Shown here: piece after piece, positions 49,437 to 57,603 of the stretch | Numbering within the stretch: position 1 is the first letter of the stretch | How the letters are laid out: the number at the start of each line of letters is the position of its first letter | DNA from: Actinomadura hibisca NBRC 15177 | GTDB lineage: Bacteria; Actinomycetota; Actinomycetes; Streptosporangiales; Streptosporangiaceae | Assembly: GCF_001552635.1 (NCBI RefSeq) | Contig: NZ_BCRO01000012.1 | Coordinates: 124,001-188,000, forward strand | Direction of reading: 5' to 3' | DNA: 64,000 bases | Position numbers and translations under genes: made by a program | The notes under the pieces: model-generated | Database searches by the model: none | The model's input: the letters and a program-made list of their open reading frames with translations, nothing else | What the model was told of the DNA's origin: nothing

Positions 49437-49952
49437 GTGGGTCCCACCGCGGATGAGGGGTTGCTGCGTGCGCTGTACGGCGAGCACGGCGGCCCCCTGC
49501 TGGGGTACGTGCTCCGGCTGACCGGCGGCGACCGGGCCCAGGCCGAGGACGTGGTGCAGGAGACGTTGTTGCGCGCCTGGCGGCATCCCGAGGCGCTGGC
49601 GGGACGGCCGGTGCGGCCGTGGTTGTTCACCGTCGCCCGCAACCTGGTGGTGGACGCCCACCGCGCGCGCCGGGCGCGCCCGCCCGAGACCGGCATCGAC
49701 GACCGGGTCGCGGCGATCCCCGCCGGGGCCGACGAGATCGACCGGGCGCTGGAGTCGTGGACGGTGGCCGAGGCGCTGGCCGAGCTGAGCCCGCAACACC
49801 GGGCCGTGCTCGTGCAGACCTACTACCGGGGGTTGTCGGTGGCCGAGGCCGCCAAGGCGCTGGGCGTGCCGCCGGGCACGGTGAAGTCGCGGACCTACTA
49901 CGCGCTGCGTGCGTTGAAACTCGCGCTGGAGGAGCGGGGGCTGGCGCCGTGA
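49437..49952 (+). CDS. ECF sigma factor, SigL-like
   Basis: 171 residues, GTG 49437. Region 2 with ALYGEHGGPLLGYVLRL, AEDVVQETLLRAWRHP and the RPWLFTVARNLVVDAHRARR DNA-melting/-10 segment; region 4 with LSPQHRAVLVQTYYRGLSV and EAAKALGVPPGTVKSRTYYA, the -35 binding HTH. Length and pattern resemble SigL of mycobacteria, and its own promoter matches the SigL consensus. The stop overlaps the GTG of the anti-sigma gene. Target genes in this organism are not known. Confidence 0.92.
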   Translation: MGPTADEGLLRALYGEHGGPLLGYVLRLTGGDRAQAEDVVQETLLRAWRHPEALAGRPVRPWLFTVARNLVVDAHRARRARPPETGIDDRVAAIPAGADEIDRALESWTVAEALAELSPQHRAVLVQTYYRGLSVAEAAKALGVPPGTVKSRTYYALRALKLALEERGLAP

Positions 49953-50665
49953 GCGGATGCGCGGAGATCAGGGCGTCGCTCGGGGTGTACGTGGTCGGGG
50001 CGATCGAGCCCGCCGAGCGCGCGCGGCTGGAGGAGCACCTGGCGGGGTGCCCGGCGTGCCGGGACGAGCTGGCCGCCTTCGCGGGGCTGCCCGCGCTGCT
50101 GGGCCGGGTGGACGAGGAGCAGATCCGCGAGGTCGCGGGGCCGCCCGAAGAGCTGCTGGAGTCGCTGCTCGCGCGCGCGGGGGAGGAGCGGCGGCGTCCC
50201 TCCCGGTGGATACCGCTCGCGATGGCGGCGTGCGTGCTGCTGCTGGTCGGGGGCCTGTTCGGCGGGCTGCTGACGTCGCTGGGCGATGACCGTCACGTCA
50301 GCGCGCCGCCGCCCGTCCAAACGACCACCGCGGCGAGCCCGGGTCCGTCGCCCGCCGAACCGCCCGGCGAGAAGATCACCGCCGAGAACCCCCGGACCGG
50401 CGTCAAGGGCTACGCGATCCTGCGCGCCAGGAAGTCCGGCACCCACATCGAGCTGTACCTGTCGGGCGCGCCCTACGGCGACGCCTGCCGCTTCCAGGTG
50501 GTGGCGCGCGACGGGCAGAAGGACTCCCTGGGCAGCTGGAACGTCGCCTACAAGGGCAAGGGCTACGGCGAGTACAAGGGCGTGACGCGCTTCCCGCGCG
50601 ACCAGCTCTACTCGCTGGAGATCAACACGCTGGACGGGCGGCCGCTGCTGATGTTCCCGGCCTGA
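49949..50665 (+). CDS. Zinc-associated anti-sigma factor, RslA-like
   Basis: 238 residues, GTG 49949 coupled to the sigma gene. The N-terminal anti-sigma domain has LEEHLAGCPACRDELAAF with the H-x3-C-x2-C zinc site (about residues 27-44), one membrane segment (about 93-113) and an extracellular beta-rich domain with two regions, GYAILRARKSGTHIELYL and LGSWNVAYKGKGYGEYKG. It holds the sigma factor until an envelope or redox signal arrives. The outside domain resembles that of RslA and is probably the sensor. Confidence 0.9.
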   Translation: MSGCAEIRASLGVYVVGAIEPAERARLEEHLAGCPACRDELAAFAGLPALLGRVDEEQIREVAGPPEELLESLLARAGEERRRPSRWIPLAMAACVLLLVGGLFGGLLTSLGDDRHVSAPPPVQTTTAASPGPSPAEPPGEKITAENPRTGVKGYAILRARKSGTHIELYLSGAPYGDACRFQVVARDGQKDSLGSWNVAYKGKGYGEYKGVTRFPRDQLYSLEINTLDGRPLLMFPA

Positions 50666-50712
50666 GGAGGAGCTGTGGAAGAAGCGCGGCCCGCGTGCGG
50701 TTGGGACCGGTG

Positions 50713-51138
50713 ATGGAAGGCGCAATCGTCGCGGCCGTGGTGCTGGCCGCCGCTACCGTGTTCGGACTGGTCCGCAAGCGCCGGGACGGCGTGCTGCGCG
50801 AGCGGAGGGGGAACGGCATGGCCGGGGAGCCGCCCGACGAGCAGCTGCTCGCGGTGGTCGAGCTGGGGGAGCGGGCCACGCTGGTGCAGTTCTCCAGCGC
50901 CTTCTGCGCGCCGTGCCGCACGACCCGGCGGGTGCTCGGCGAGGTCGCCGCGCTCGTCGAGGGCGTCTCACATGTCGAGCTGGACGCCGAGGCGCACCTG
51001 GAACTGGTGCGCCGCCTGAACGTGCTGCGCACCCCCACCACCCTCGTCCTGGACACCGCCGGACGCGAGGTCCGGCGGGCCGCCGGGGCGCCCCGCAAGG
51101 CCGACGTGATCGCCGCGCTGGGCGCGGCGATCGGCTGA
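50713..51138 (+). CDS. Membrane-anchored thioredoxin-like protein
   Basis: 141 residues from ATG 50713 (GTG 50695 possible). An N-terminal membrane segment (about residues 4-18) followed by a basic stretch, then a thioredoxin fold with LVQFSSAFCAPCRTTRRVL containing the redox CAPC motif and the cis-Pro loop LRTPTTLVLD. The basic residues after the helix place the redox domain in the cytoplasm, near the membrane. It precedes a sulfur operon by about 60 bp and probably supplies reductant for it; the operon has its own promoter. Confidence 0.85.
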   Translation: MEGAIVAAVVLAAATVFGLVRKRRDGVLRERRGNGMAGEPPDEQLLAVVELGERATLVQFSSAFCAPCRTTRRVLGEVAALVEGVSHVELDAEAHLELVRRLNVLRTPTTLVLDTAGREVRRAAGAPRKADVIAALGAAIG

Positions 51139-51199
51139 ACGGTGCTCGGTCTGACCTGCGCCAAAGCGCGCCCAGGTGTCTCGAAAGCCGAGACGGATG

Positions 51200-51228
51200 T
51201 GACACCGCGCCGATTGTCGGCTTACCAT
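51200..51228 (+). promoter_or_regulatory. Promoter of the sulfur operon, leaderless start
   Basis: TGACAC (51200-51205), 17-nt spacer, TACCAT (51223-51228). Only 6 nt separate the -10 from the GTG at 51235, so transcription probably starts on the start codon of the leader peptide. Confidence 0.65.
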
Positions 51229-51234
51229 CGTCCC

Positions 51235-51321
51235 GTGCGTTACTGGACAGAGCAGCTGCTCACGAAGCGTCGCGCGGTCGACTTCTGCCGCGTGGCCGCC
51301 TCGCTGTGTCGCATGGCCTGA
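51235..51321 (+). CDS. Leader peptide with Cys codons
   Basis: 28 residues, GTG 51235, sequence containing LLTKRRAVDFCRVAASLCR. It matches the widespread actinobacterial 'putative leader peptide' class seen before cysteine and sulfur genes. With a promoter 6 nt upstream it is likely leaderless. The two Cys codons near the end suggest a cysteine-responsive attenuator: ribosome stalling at these codons would affect downstream expression, as known for mycobacterial Cys leader peptides. A short hairpin (CCCGG..CCGGG at about 51361-51376) lies between it and the DUF4395 gene. It is too short for most gene callers. Confidence 0.8.
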   Translation: MRYWTEQLLTKRRAVDFCRVAASLCRMA

Positions 51322-51423
51322 GGCATCGAGCCCGCCAGTCCCCGAGCATCCGCCACCCTTCCCCGGTCTTTCCGGGTGAAGACCGCCAGCTCGTACGCAC
51401 CTCCCTCCGCCAGGAGCACCCCG

Positions 51424-51861
51424 ATGCAGGTCGATCCGCGTGGGCAGCGCTTCGCCGCGGCCGTCACCACGCTGGTGCTGATCGCGGTCCTGGTCACCGG
51501 TAACGCCGTGCTGCTGGCCGGCCAGGCCCTGGTGTTCGCGATCGCGACCGTCGGCGGCCTGCGCCTGGCCCCCTACGGGGTGGTCTTCCGGGTGCTGGTC
51601 CGGCCGAGGCTCGGCCCGCCCGCCGAGCTCGAAGAGCAGGCCCCGCCCCGGTTCGCCCAGGGCGTCGGCCTGGTCTTCGCCCTGGCGGGCACGGCCGGGT
51701 ACGCGCTGGGGGCCGACTGGCTCGGCATCGGTGCCACCGCCTTCGCGCTGGGCGCGGCTTTCCTGAACGCGGTGTTCGGGTTCTGCCTCGGTTGCGAGAT
51801 GTATCCGCTGATCCGCCGCATCACCACGAAGATTCGCTCCGACAGGGAGGTTCCCGCATGA
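51424..51861 (+). CDS. DUF4395 membrane protein
   Basis: 145 residues, ATG 51424 with CAGGAG upstream; the longer in-frame start is less likely. Three or four membrane segments (about 9-32, 35-55, 80-100, 108-125), with a Cys-containing FCLGCEMYPLI motif near the end. DUF4395 proteins stand next to rhodaneses and thioredoxin-like proteins in actinomycetes and are thought to transport or handle sulfur compounds; function not proven. The stop overlaps the rhodanese ATG. Confidence 0.85.
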   Translation: MQVDPRGQRFAAAVTTLVLIAVLVTGNAVLLAGQALVFAIATVGGLRLAPYGVVFRVLVRPRLGPPAELEEQAPPRFAQGVGLVFALAGTAGYALGADWLGIGATAFALGAAFLNAVFGFCLGCEMYPLIRRITTKIRSDREVPA

Positions 51862-52697
51862 GCCGTTCCGACGTCCTGGTGGACGCTGCTTGGGTCGAGG
51901 CGCACCTGGACGACCCCGGCCTGGTCCTGGTCGAGGTCGACGAGGACGTGTCCGCCTACGACAAGGGCCACATCCGTGGCGCCGTGAAGATCGACTGGAA
52001 GACCGAGCTGCAGGACCCGGTCCGCCGCGACTTCGTCGACCGGACCGGCTTCGAGCAACTGCTGTCGGGCAAGGGCATCGCCAACGACGACCTGGTGATC
52101 CTCTACGGCGGCAACAACAACTGGTTCGCCGCCTACGCCTACTGGTACTTCAAGCTGTACGGCCACGGCAACGTCAAGCTGCTGGACGGCGGCCGCAAGA
52201 AGTGGGAGCTGGACTCCCGCGAGCTGGTCACCGACGTCCCGTCCCGCCCGGCCACCGACTACAAGGCCCAGGAGCAGGACCTCAGCATCCGCGCGTTCCG
52301 CGAGGAGGTCGTGGACGCCATCGGCTCCCAGAACCTCATCGACGTGCGCTCGCCCGACGAGTTCAGCGGCAAGCTGCTGGCCCCGGCGCACCTGCCGCAG
52401 GAGCAGGCGCAGCGGGCCGGCCACGTGCCGACCGCGCGCAGCATCCCGTGGTCGAAGGCGGCCAACGACGACGGCACCTTCAAGTCCGACGAGGAGCTCC
52501 GCAAGCTCTACAGCGAGGCCGGGGTGGACCTGAACAAGTCCACCATCGCCTACTGCCGCATCGGCGAGCGCTCCTCGCACACCTGGTTCGCGCTCCGCGA
52601 GCTGCTCGGCCTGCCCGACGTCAAGAACTACGACGGCTCCTGGACCGAGTACGGCTCGCTGGTCGGCGTGCCGATCGAGCTCGGCGAGCCCAAGTAG
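51858..52697 (+). CDS. Thiosulfate sulfurtransferase (rhodanese), CysA/SseA-like
   Basis: 279 residues, ATG 51858. Two rhodanese domains: an inactive N-terminal one and a C-terminal one with the catalytic loop YCRIGERSSH (Cys about 233). The CRIGER loop is that of actinobacterial CysA/SseA thiosulfate sulfurtransferases, which move sulfane sulfur from thiosulfate to cyanide or to thiol acceptors. Cytoplasmic. It is coupled to DUF4395 and followed by DUF1416, the standard actinobacterial trio. The upstream leader peptide suggests control by cysteine. Confidence 0.93.
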   Translation: MSRSDVLVDAAWVEAHLDDPGLVLVEVDEDVSAYDKGHIRGAVKIDWKTELQDPVRRDFVDRTGFEQLLSGKGIANDDLVILYGGNNNWFAAYAYWYFKLYGHGNVKLLDGGRKKWELDSRELVTDVPSRPATDYKAQEQDLSIRAFREEVVDAIGSQNLIDVRSPDEFSGKLLAPAHLPQEQAQRAGHVPTARSIPWSKAANDDGTFKSDEELRKLYSEAGVDLNKSTIAYCRIGERSSHTWFALRELLGLPDVKNYDGSWTEYGSLVGVPIELGEPK

Positions 52698-52770
52698 CCC
52701 TTCGAGCCTTGTCCCCGCCGCGCCCGGCGGACCGTGCCTTTCCGTGCACACGGAGATTGTGAGGAACCCC

Positions 52771-53079
52771 ATGACTCAGGGCTGCGCAGCGCCCGCGCAG
52801 ACGGCGCACCTTCCGGCGACCGTCGACCTGGCCAACGAGGCCGTCATCCAGGGCACCGTGACCCGCGAGGGCAACCCGGTGTCCAGCGCCTACGCCCGCC
52901 TGCTCGACTCGACCGGCGAGTTCACCGCCGAGGTCGTGACCGGCGACGAGGGCGTGTTCCGCTTCTTCGCCGCCGACGGCGACTGGACGGTCCGCGTCCT
53001 GGCCGCCGGCGGGGTGAGCGTGGACAGCAGCGTCACCGCGAAGGTCGGCGAGGTCGCCGCCCTGGAGGTCGCGATCTGA
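52771..53079 (+). CDS. DUF1416 family protein
   Basis: 102 residues, ATG 52771 with GAGGA upstream. After MTQGCAAPAQTAHLP it has an Ig-like beta-sandwich: IQGTVTREGNPVSSAYARLL, EFTAEVVTGDEGVFRFFA and DWTVRVLAAGG, as in DUF1416 proteins that always follow rhodanese genes in actinomycetes. The single Cys5 may receive or carry sulfur. No signal peptide. Function unknown but conserved association with thiosulfate metabolism is clear. Confidence 0.9.
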   Translation: MTQGCAAPAQTAHLPATVDLANEAVIQGTVTREGNPVSSAYARLLDSTGEFTAEVVTGDEGVFRFFAADGDWTVRVLAAGGVSVDSSVTAKVGEVAALEVAI

Positions 53080-53100
53080 GGCCGTCCCCGGCCCGCTTCC

Positions 53101-53133
53101 GGCCCCCGCCGCCCGCTCCGGGCGGCGGGGGCC
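53101..53133. terminator. Terminator of the sulfur operon
   Basis: A perfect 15-bp GC-rich stem (53101-53115 with 53119-53133) and 3-nt loop, 21 bp after the DUF1416 stop. No T-run. Confidence 0.75.
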
Positions 53134-53209
53134 GCTGCGTTCGGCGGTCTGTGGCTAATTGGCCGCATTGGCCGGTTCCGGCACGGGACGGATCGGTAAC
53201 ATCGGCCGG

Positions 53210-54514
53210 GTGCCAGCCCCGTCCGCACGATCGCCGCTGATCCTCCCCTGGGCCGCCGTCCGGCTCGCGGGACGCTTCGCGCTGCCGCTCACCCTGTGGT
53301 TCACGGTGGGCGAGCTGCTGCGCTACGGCGCGCTGTACGGCGGGTACCGGCTCGGGTCGGTCAAGGGCGCCGCCGCCTCGGTCGTGCCGCTGGTGACCGT
53401 CAGCCTGCTGGTGCTGACCTCGCTCACCGTCACCGTGCTGATGATCCACTGCGTGCGCGAGGGGCTGGAGTCGGTGCACGCGCGCCAGGCCGACGGGGAG
53501 CTGACGCCGTGGGCGGTCGGCAACGACGAGTCGGTGCTCGGCGCGCTGGGCCGCGCGGTGGTCCCGTTCGTCATCTTCTACCTGGCGTGGGGGATGCAGG
53601 GCGACGACGCCCGCGAGTTCGCCGCCGCCTCCTCCGCGCGCGGCTTTACCGAGGGCGGGTTCGCCGGGCAGACCGAGGGCCTGGGCATGTTGCTCACCCT
53701 CGACAGGCACCTGTCGCTGGCGGTCGTGCTGACGGTGGTGTGCTTCGGGTTGAAGACGCTGGTCGAATGGCGGCTGGAGGACCGGCTGCCCCGCGCCGCG
53801 CGGCTGCTGATCGCCGTGCTGGAGGTGGAGTTCGCGCTGTTCTGCGTGTTCACCATCGACCAGCTGCGGCGCAAGGGCGGGGACTGGCTCACCGGCCGGG
53901 AGGCGTGGCGCTGGTTCGACGAGGCGGCCGGTGACCTGCTCGAACTGTGGCCCGCCGTGCAGCACGCGGTGCTGGGCGGGCTGATCTGGCTGGTGATCGC
54001 GGGCGTGGTGCTGGGGCTGGACGCCAGCGACCACGACCGGGTGTTCGGGGGGAGCCGGGCCGGGCGGCGGCTGGCGCGGGCCAGCGGGATCGACCGGGTC
54101 AACTCCCCGCGCGAGATCCTGACGCGCGGGCTGCGCGACCTGTGGTTGCCCGCCTGGTACGGGCTGCGGCTGGTGCGGCGGTCGGGCGTCGTGCCGTTCG
54201 GGTTGTTCTGCGTGTTGTTCGTCGGGCTGGACGTGGCCGACCCGCTGCTGCGGCGGCAGGTATACGAGCTGGTCGGCGCGCATCCGGTGGCGTGGTGGAT
54301 GCCCCGGATGCCGCTGGTGGAGTTCGGCGTCGGGCTGGTGGTGCAGGTGCTGAAGATCTGCCTGCTGGCGGCGGCGTTCGACCTGGTGGTCGCGCGGGTC
54401 ACGGCGCGAAGCGCAGCAAAGGCCGTGGCCCCTTCCGCGCTGGGTCCGCAGGTGGGCGGACCTCCAGCGTCAGCGAACGCAGCTTCGCCCTCGGCACCAC
54501 CGCTCGCACGGTGA
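53210..54514 (+). CDS. Polytopic membrane protein (434 aa)
   Basis: 434 residues, GTG 53210. About eight membrane segments are visible (for example about 20-40, 58-80, 105-125, 155-175, 190-215, 245-265, 325-345 and 385-405) joined by basic loops. No transporter signature or catalytic motif. Its 3' end overlaps the convergent gene at 54399-54968 by 116 bp on opposite strands, which is unusual. The C-terminal 25 residues, encoded in the overlap, are Ala/Ser-rich. I do not recognise the family. Confidence 0.75.
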   Translation: MPAPSARSPLILPWAAVRLAGRFALPLTLWFTVGELLRYGALYGGYRLGSVKGAAASVVPLVTVSLLVLTSLTVTVLMIHCVREGLESVHARQADGELTPWAVGNDESVLGALGRAVVPFVIFYLAWGMQGDDAREFAAASSARGFTEGGFAGQTEGLGMLLTLDRHLSLAVVLTVVCFGLKTLVEWRLEDRLPRAARLLIAVLEVEFALFCVFTIDQLRRKGGDWLTGREAWRWFDEAAGDLLELWPAVQHAVLGGLIWLVIAGVVLGLDASDHDRVFGGSRAGRRLARASGIDRVNSPREILTRGLRDLWLPAWYGLRLVRRSGVVPFGLFCVLFVGLDVADPLLRRQVYELVGAHPVAWWMPRMPLVEFGVGLVVQVLKICLLAAAFDLVVARVTARSAAKAVAPSALGPQVGGPPASANAASPSAPPLAR

Positions 54515-54968
54515 TCCGGATCGGCGTTCCCGGGGTCTGCGGCGCGGCCGTTCCCGTGGCCGACCACACGTGGCCTTCGGTGTCGCGCAACTTGTAGGTC
54601 GTCCCGTACGACACGGTCTTGGCGGCGGTCGCAGTCTTCGGCCGCACCGACAGGATGACGTGCATCTCGGCCGCGTCGGCGGGGCCGCCCGCCGGAGGCT
54701 GCTTGCTCGCCAGCCGGTTGACCTGCCACCACTGCGCGCCCGCCAGCTCGCCCGCGTCGCCCTTGGGCACGTCGATCGCCTTCTCCTGGGGCGGGGCGAG
54801 CCGCTGCGCGCTTTTGGACTCGTCGGCCCAGTGCAGCACCAGCAGCAGCGTGACCAGCGACGCCAGCGCGACGGCCTGGATGACGCGCCGGTCGCGCGGC
54901 GTCATCACCGGTTCGGGCTCGGGCGCGGCGGCCCGGTGCGCGCCCTGGTACTCGCCGGTCGTGGTCAT
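54399..54968 (-). CDS. Membrane-anchored hypothetical protein, trio member 3
   Basis: 189 residues, ATG 54968 overlapping the stop of the gene upstream. A basic start is followed by one membrane segment (about 29-46) and an extracellular part with beta-strand character: MHVILSVRPKTATAAKTVSY, TYKLRDTEGHVWSATG and PIRITVRAVVPRAKL. The organisation (N-terminal anchor, Ig-like DUF4352-type domain) is shared with the next two genes. It overlaps the convergent membrane gene by 116 bp. Function unknown. Confidence 0.75.
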   Translation of the reverse strand: MTTTGEYQGAHRAAAPEPEPVMTPRDRRVIQAVALASLVTLLLVLHWADESKSAQRLAPPQEKAIDVPKGDAGELAGAQWWQVNRLASKQPPAGGPADAAEMHVILSVRPKTATAAKTVSYGTTYKLRDTEGHVWSATGTAAPQTPGTPIRITVRAVVPRAKLRSLTLEVRPPADPARKGPRPLLRFAP

Positions 54969-55570
54969 GACCGCTCCGCCCGGGGGTCGTACTTCTCGAC
55001 GGCATCGCGGACCAGATCGGCCGCGCGGGACTTGCCCAGCCCGAGGTCGATCTCGGCCGCCGCCGAAAGTTGCGGCAGCAGCCCGCCGGTGCCCACCACC
55101 AGCCGGGCCCCTTCCAGCCGCTCCTTGGGCAGCTCGAACAGGTAGGCGGCGGTGCCCCACAACATCGGCTGGAACTCCGGCGCGACGGCCTGCGCGGCCT
55201 CCGGACGCGGCCCTTCCTTGAACGAGAAGCCGCCGGGCGTCTCCAGCGTCACCCTCATCAGCTTCACCGGCTCGCGTTCGGCGCGCGCCCGCACCCGCAC
55301 CGCCAGGAACACGCCCTCGGTCCGCACGGGCGCGCTCGCCCGCCCGAACGACAGCGCCGGGGCCAGCGACCGCGCCGCCACGACCCGGTCCACCCGCACG
55401 CTGAACTCCGGCGTGGACACCACCGTGCCGACCCCGCCCGAATCGCGGATCGGCTCCAGCACCCCGGCCTCGGCGTCCGGCTTGGCCTCGTACAACCACA
55501 TCGACGCCGCGAGCAGCAGCGCCCCGCAGAGCCCGCCGCCGCCCCGCACCAGCACCTCGCGCCCGTTCAC
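54965..55570 (-). CDS. Membrane-anchored hypothetical protein, trio member 2
   Basis: 201 residues, GTG 55570. Membrane segment at about 9-24, then a beta-rich domain with TPEFSVRVDRVVAARSL, GVFLAVRVRARAEREP and VTLETPGGFSFKEG. It overlaps both neighbours by 4 nt. The middle portion resembles the DUF4352 fold of member 1. The C-terminus (about 170-200) is charged. Function unknown; the three genes are clearly cotranscribed and perhaps form one complex on the cell surface. Confidence 0.75.
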   Translation of the reverse strand: MNGREVLVRGGGGLCGALLLAASMWLYEAKPDAEAGVLEPIRDSGGVGTVVSTPEFSVRVDRVVAARSLAPALSFGRASAPVRTEGVFLAVRVRARAEREPVKLMRVTLETPGGFSFKEGPRPEAAQAVAPEFQPMLWGTAAYLFELPKERLEGARLVVGTGGLLPQLSAAAEIDLGLGKSRAADLVRDAVEKYDPRAERS

Positions 55571-56160
55571 GCGCCCGCCACCGCCAGCGTGACGCGCTCT
55601 TCGAGCTTGTCGTCCTCGGGCTCGGGCCGCCAGGTCACGTCGGTGTCGGTGAACCCGGGCCGCTTCTCCCACTTGCGCAGCCCGACGGTGAAGGTGCGCG
55701 GCGCGTCGGCCGGGCCCATCCGCCACTTGGCGGTCGCCTCCACCGCCATCCCGGGCTGCACGGCGTCGGTCCGCGACCCGGCGGCGACGCCGTCGACCGC
55801 GTCGGGCCGCAACCACTTGCCGTCCTTGGTGCGCGCGGCGATGCCCGCCGTCAGCCCGCCCAGGCCGAGGGACGCGCTGTCGTCGCCCTTGTTGGCCACG
55901 CGCAGCCGCACCGCCAGGAACCGCTGCGTCCCGGTCCCGAGGCCGAGCGCTCCGGCGGTGATGATCCGCGCGTCCCGCACCGTCACCTCGAACCGCTCGA
56001 CGTCCACGGCCTTGCCGGGCTTGTCCGGCGGCTTGGCGGCGGTCGCCCTGAACCCTCCGGCCACCCCGGTCCCGCCCGCCAGCATGGCCAGGACCCCGGC
56101 CACGAGGGCGGGCACGACGAACCGCGGACGGGTCCGCGCGGGCGGCGAGGGGGCGTGCAT
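55567..56160 (-). CDS. Membrane-anchored DUF4352-like protein, trio member 1
   Basis: 197 residues, ATG 56160. Membrane segment at about 15-35 (FVVPALVAGVLAMLAGGTGV), then an extracellular beta-sandwich with ERFEVTVRDARIITAG, FLAVRLRVANKGDDSASLGL and FTVGLRKWEKRPGF. The core pattern (strand, 'RFLAVRLRVANKG', strand) is that of DUF4352, a telokin-like Ig fold found in secreted and membrane proteins. First gene of the three-gene operon, divergent from the gene at 56200 with 39 bp between starts. Ligand unknown. Confidence 0.78.
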   Translation of the reverse strand: MHAPSPPARTRPRFVVPALVAGVLAMLAGGTGVAGGFRATAAKPPDKPGKAVDVERFEVTVRDARIITAGALGLGTGTQRFLAVRLRVANKGDDSASLGLGGLTAGIAARTKDGKWLRPDAVDGVAAGSRTDAVQPGMAVEATAKWRMGPADAPRTFTVGLRKWEKRPGFTDTDVTWRPEPEDDKLEERVTLAVAGA

Positions 56161-56199
56161 CCGCCCGATGGTAACGCCCTTTCTGACTACCATCACCGG

Positions 56200-56898
56200 A
56201 TGCCGTACAGAGCGCGCTTCCTCCCCGTCAGGCCGGTGCTGATGCTCGCCTTCGGCGCGGCGGTGGTGCCGTTCCTGGTCGGCGGGTTGTTCCTGGAGTC
56301 GCTGCGGGAACCGGCGGTGATCGCGGGCCAGGTGTTCTGGTTCCTGGTCGTCGCCTGGCTGGTCAGCTCGGCGGCGTTGCGGTTGCGGCGCATGGCGCGC
56401 AGCGGCTGGACGGCGCTGGCGATCGAACCGGACGGCGTGCGGCTCGCAGCGGGAGCGGACGGCCCGGCGTGCCTGTTCCCCTGGGACGACGTCGAGGCCG
56501 TGGTGCGCTTCGGCGAACGGTCGCTCGTCTACCAGAACCGGCTGATCCCGTACGTAGGCGTGAGCCTGCGGCCGGGCCGTCCCGGCAGCGTCCAGGACTT
56601 CCGCGAGCGGCTCGCGACCGCCCTGAAAGACCCCGGCCTCGGCGACACCGACCGCGAAACGTTCGAGCTGGCCACCACCACCATCGACGACCCGGACTTC
56701 CCGGCCGGGCACGCCGTGAGCGCGTATCTGCGCGTCCGCGACTGGCGGCTGAGCCGCGCCAAGCTGGAGCGCGCCGTCGCGGAGCTGGCCCCGGACCGCG
56801 TCACGGTCGTGGTGGCCGATCCGGACGCGCCGCCCCACGAGTGGTTGCGCTCCCGGAGCTTCCTGGAGGAGTACGAGACCCGAACGCCCGAGGCATAG
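56200..56898 (+). CDS. Membrane protein with PH-like domain
   Basis: 232 residues, ATG 56200. Two membrane segments (about 12-33 and 43-62), then a cytoplasmic domain starting GWTALAIEPDGVRLAAG and ACLFPWDDVEAVVRFGERSL, the look of a bacterial PH-like (YdbS/YvbH) domain, and a helical C-terminus. Substrate or partner unknown. Divergent from the three-gene operon. Confidence 0.68.
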   Translation: MPYRARFLPVRPVLMLAFGAAVVPFLVGGLFLESLREPAVIAGQVFWFLVVAWLVSSAALRLRRMARSGWTALAIEPDGVRLAAGADGPACLFPWDDVEAVVRFGERSLVYQNRLIPYVGVSLRPGRPGSVQDFRERLATALKDPGLGDTDRETFELATTTIDDPDFPAGHAVSAYLRVRDWRLSRAKLERAVAELAPDRVTVVVADPDAPPHEWLRSRSFLEEYETRTPEA

Positions 56899-57009
56899 CG
56901 GCATAACCGAACGTGCCACGATGGCAGATCTTCTCCGCTTCGATGGAAGTGCCGCCGTCTCCTCGCCTAATCTGTCGGAACCCCCCGCCCTGCCGGAAGA
57001 GGGACGCGG

Positions 57010-57603
57010 ATGGACAGTGAACTCTTCGAGCGCCCGGTGCTCCAGTACTGGAACTTCCGCCGGAGCTTCCGCATCACCGCTCCCCGGGGCGGCGTCCTGG
57101 CCCGGACCGTGCCGGTCGCCGGGGGCCGGGGGAGAGGTCTGCTGGCGATGCGGTACTCCTCGTCCACCGACGTCGGCGCGCTCCTCGTCGAGATGCGGGA
57201 CGCGAAGGGCGGGCTGCTGCTGACGGTGGACCGGGCCGCCGGGGAAAACCGGCGGAACCTCCCCGAGCAGCCGATCCTGGTACGCGCGCCGGACGGGACC
57301 GTCCTCGGCTGCCTGGCGCTGAAGGACCACGTGGGGCGGGGCAACGGCAACCCGGTGGGCCCGACCCCGCTGTCCCGCCGCGAATGCCTGCTGGACGAGC
57401 GCGGGACCGTGCTGGCGATGATCGTCGGGGAGGCGGTGCGGCCCGCCGACGTCTCGCGCTACCGCGACTACTTCGCCCCTGACGGCCGGCAGATCGGGCA
57501 CTACGAGAGCGGCGTCCTGCGGATCGACCGGCGCCTGCCCTGGCCGCTGCGGGCGCTGGTGGTCGTCTCCCCGCTGCTGCTCCACATCAGGAGCGGAGGA
57601 TGA
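57010..57603 (+). CDS. Scramblase-fold-like protein
   Basis: 197 residues, ATG 57010. The sequence with FRRSFRITAPRGGVLAR, LLAMRYSSSTDVGALLVEMR, and DGTVLGCLALKD resembles the beta-barrel of phospholipid-scramblase/LURP-like proteins that wrap around a central helix. The C-terminus has a hydrophobic stretch (about 176-190). No catalytic motif. The stop overlaps the ATG of the next gene (ATGA). Fold recognition is by eye and tentative. Confidence 0.6.
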   Translation: MDSELFERPVLQYWNFRRSFRITAPRGGVLARTVPVAGGRGRGLLAMRYSSSTDVGALLVEMRDAKGGLLLTVDRAAGENRRNLPEQPILVRAPDGTVLGCLALKDHVGRGNGNPVGPTPLSRRECLLDERGTVLAMIVGEAVRPADVSRYRDYFAPDGRQIGHYESGVLRIDRRLPWPLRALVVVSPLLLHIRSGG

